NCBI GenBank assembly: GCA_013205335.1
Contig: JABMNB010000276.1
Coordinates: 1 to 5,691, forward strand
Direction: 5' to 3'
Origin: Rhodospirillales bacterium
Lineage (GTDB): Bacteria > Pseudomonadota > Alphaproteobacteria > Reyranellales > Reyranellaceae
Length of the DNA stretch: 5,691 bases
The translations under genes and the position numbers were made by a program. The notes beneath the pieces were generated by a model. The model had not been told where the DNA came from, did not search any database, and worked only from the letters and a program-made list of their open reading frames with translations. Shown here piece after piece: positions 5,635 through 5,691 of the stretch (its first letter is position 1; each line of letters starts with the position of its first letter).

Positions 5635-5691
5635 CGGCGCGCCGCAGCGCCGCACGCGCCAGCAGCCGCGTCGAATCGAGCGTCGGCAAAG
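5612..5691 (-). CDS. Possible C-terminal end of a minus-strand gene (partial)
   Basis: On the minus strand a frame is open from the window edge to a TGA at 5614-5612, overlapping the GNAT end by about 23 bases. It would encode about 25 residues including LDSTRLLARAALRRAV, a helix-like C-terminus. Third codon positions are mostly G or C, fitting coding sequence better than the other two frames on this strand. The stretch is too short to identify a family, and in GC-rich DNA chance open frames are common. Confidence 0.25.
   Translation of the reverse strand, partial: LPTLDSTRLLARAALRRAVTETSGR

Overview
The window is about two-thirds G+C, with strong G/C preference at third codon positions. An ECF-type promoter of the GGAATA-N16-CGTCTC form, an RsiW-like anti-sigma factor and an OprB-type porin point to a Gram-negative proteobacterium, most likely an alphaproteobacterium. 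That placement is inferred from style and gene types; no rRNA or marker gene is present. The window has two blocks that diverge from a short intergenic region at about 2708-2810.

Minus-strand block (74-2707). A signalling operon reads right to left: a small secreted protein of the COG4315 / 'secreted repeat' family (1454-1840), an ECF sigma factor (871-1377), and a membrane anti-sigma factor (74-874) whose start overlaps the sigma stop by four bases. A convincing ECF promoter (1877-1904) sits just upstream of the first gene, suggesting that the sigma factor drives its own operon. A perfect 14-bp hairpin (1402-1433) lies between the secreted-protein gene and the sigma gene. Upstream of the promoter, on the same strand, is a small M50 site-2-type intramembrane metalloprotease (2027-2707). 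Proteases of this superfamily can release anti-sigma factors from the membrane, so its position is suggestive, but a link is not shown.

Plus-strand block (2811-5634). An exported dienelactone-hydrolase-like alpha/beta hydrolase (2811-3680) is followed after 21 bases by an OprB-like outer-membrane porin (3702-4967), a likely envelope or uptake pair. Sixteen bases later comes the first ~40 codons of a dihydrofolate-reductase/RibD-C-like protein (4984-5163). It breaks off into unrelated sequence, so it looks like a gene remnant. A 9-bp hairpin precedes a GNAT acetyltransferase (5218-5634). The last ~57 bases may hold the C-terminal end of a minus-strand gene that runs off the window.

The left edge (about 2-46) resembles a dispersed intergenic palindromic repeat with TTCGAC and TTCAGGACGA boxes. 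No tRNA, rRNA, CRISPR array or intact mobile element was found. The most interesting part is the secreted-protein / sigma / cysteine-free anti-sigma operon with its promoter and internal hairpin. Each component belongs to a known family; I see no wholly new system.
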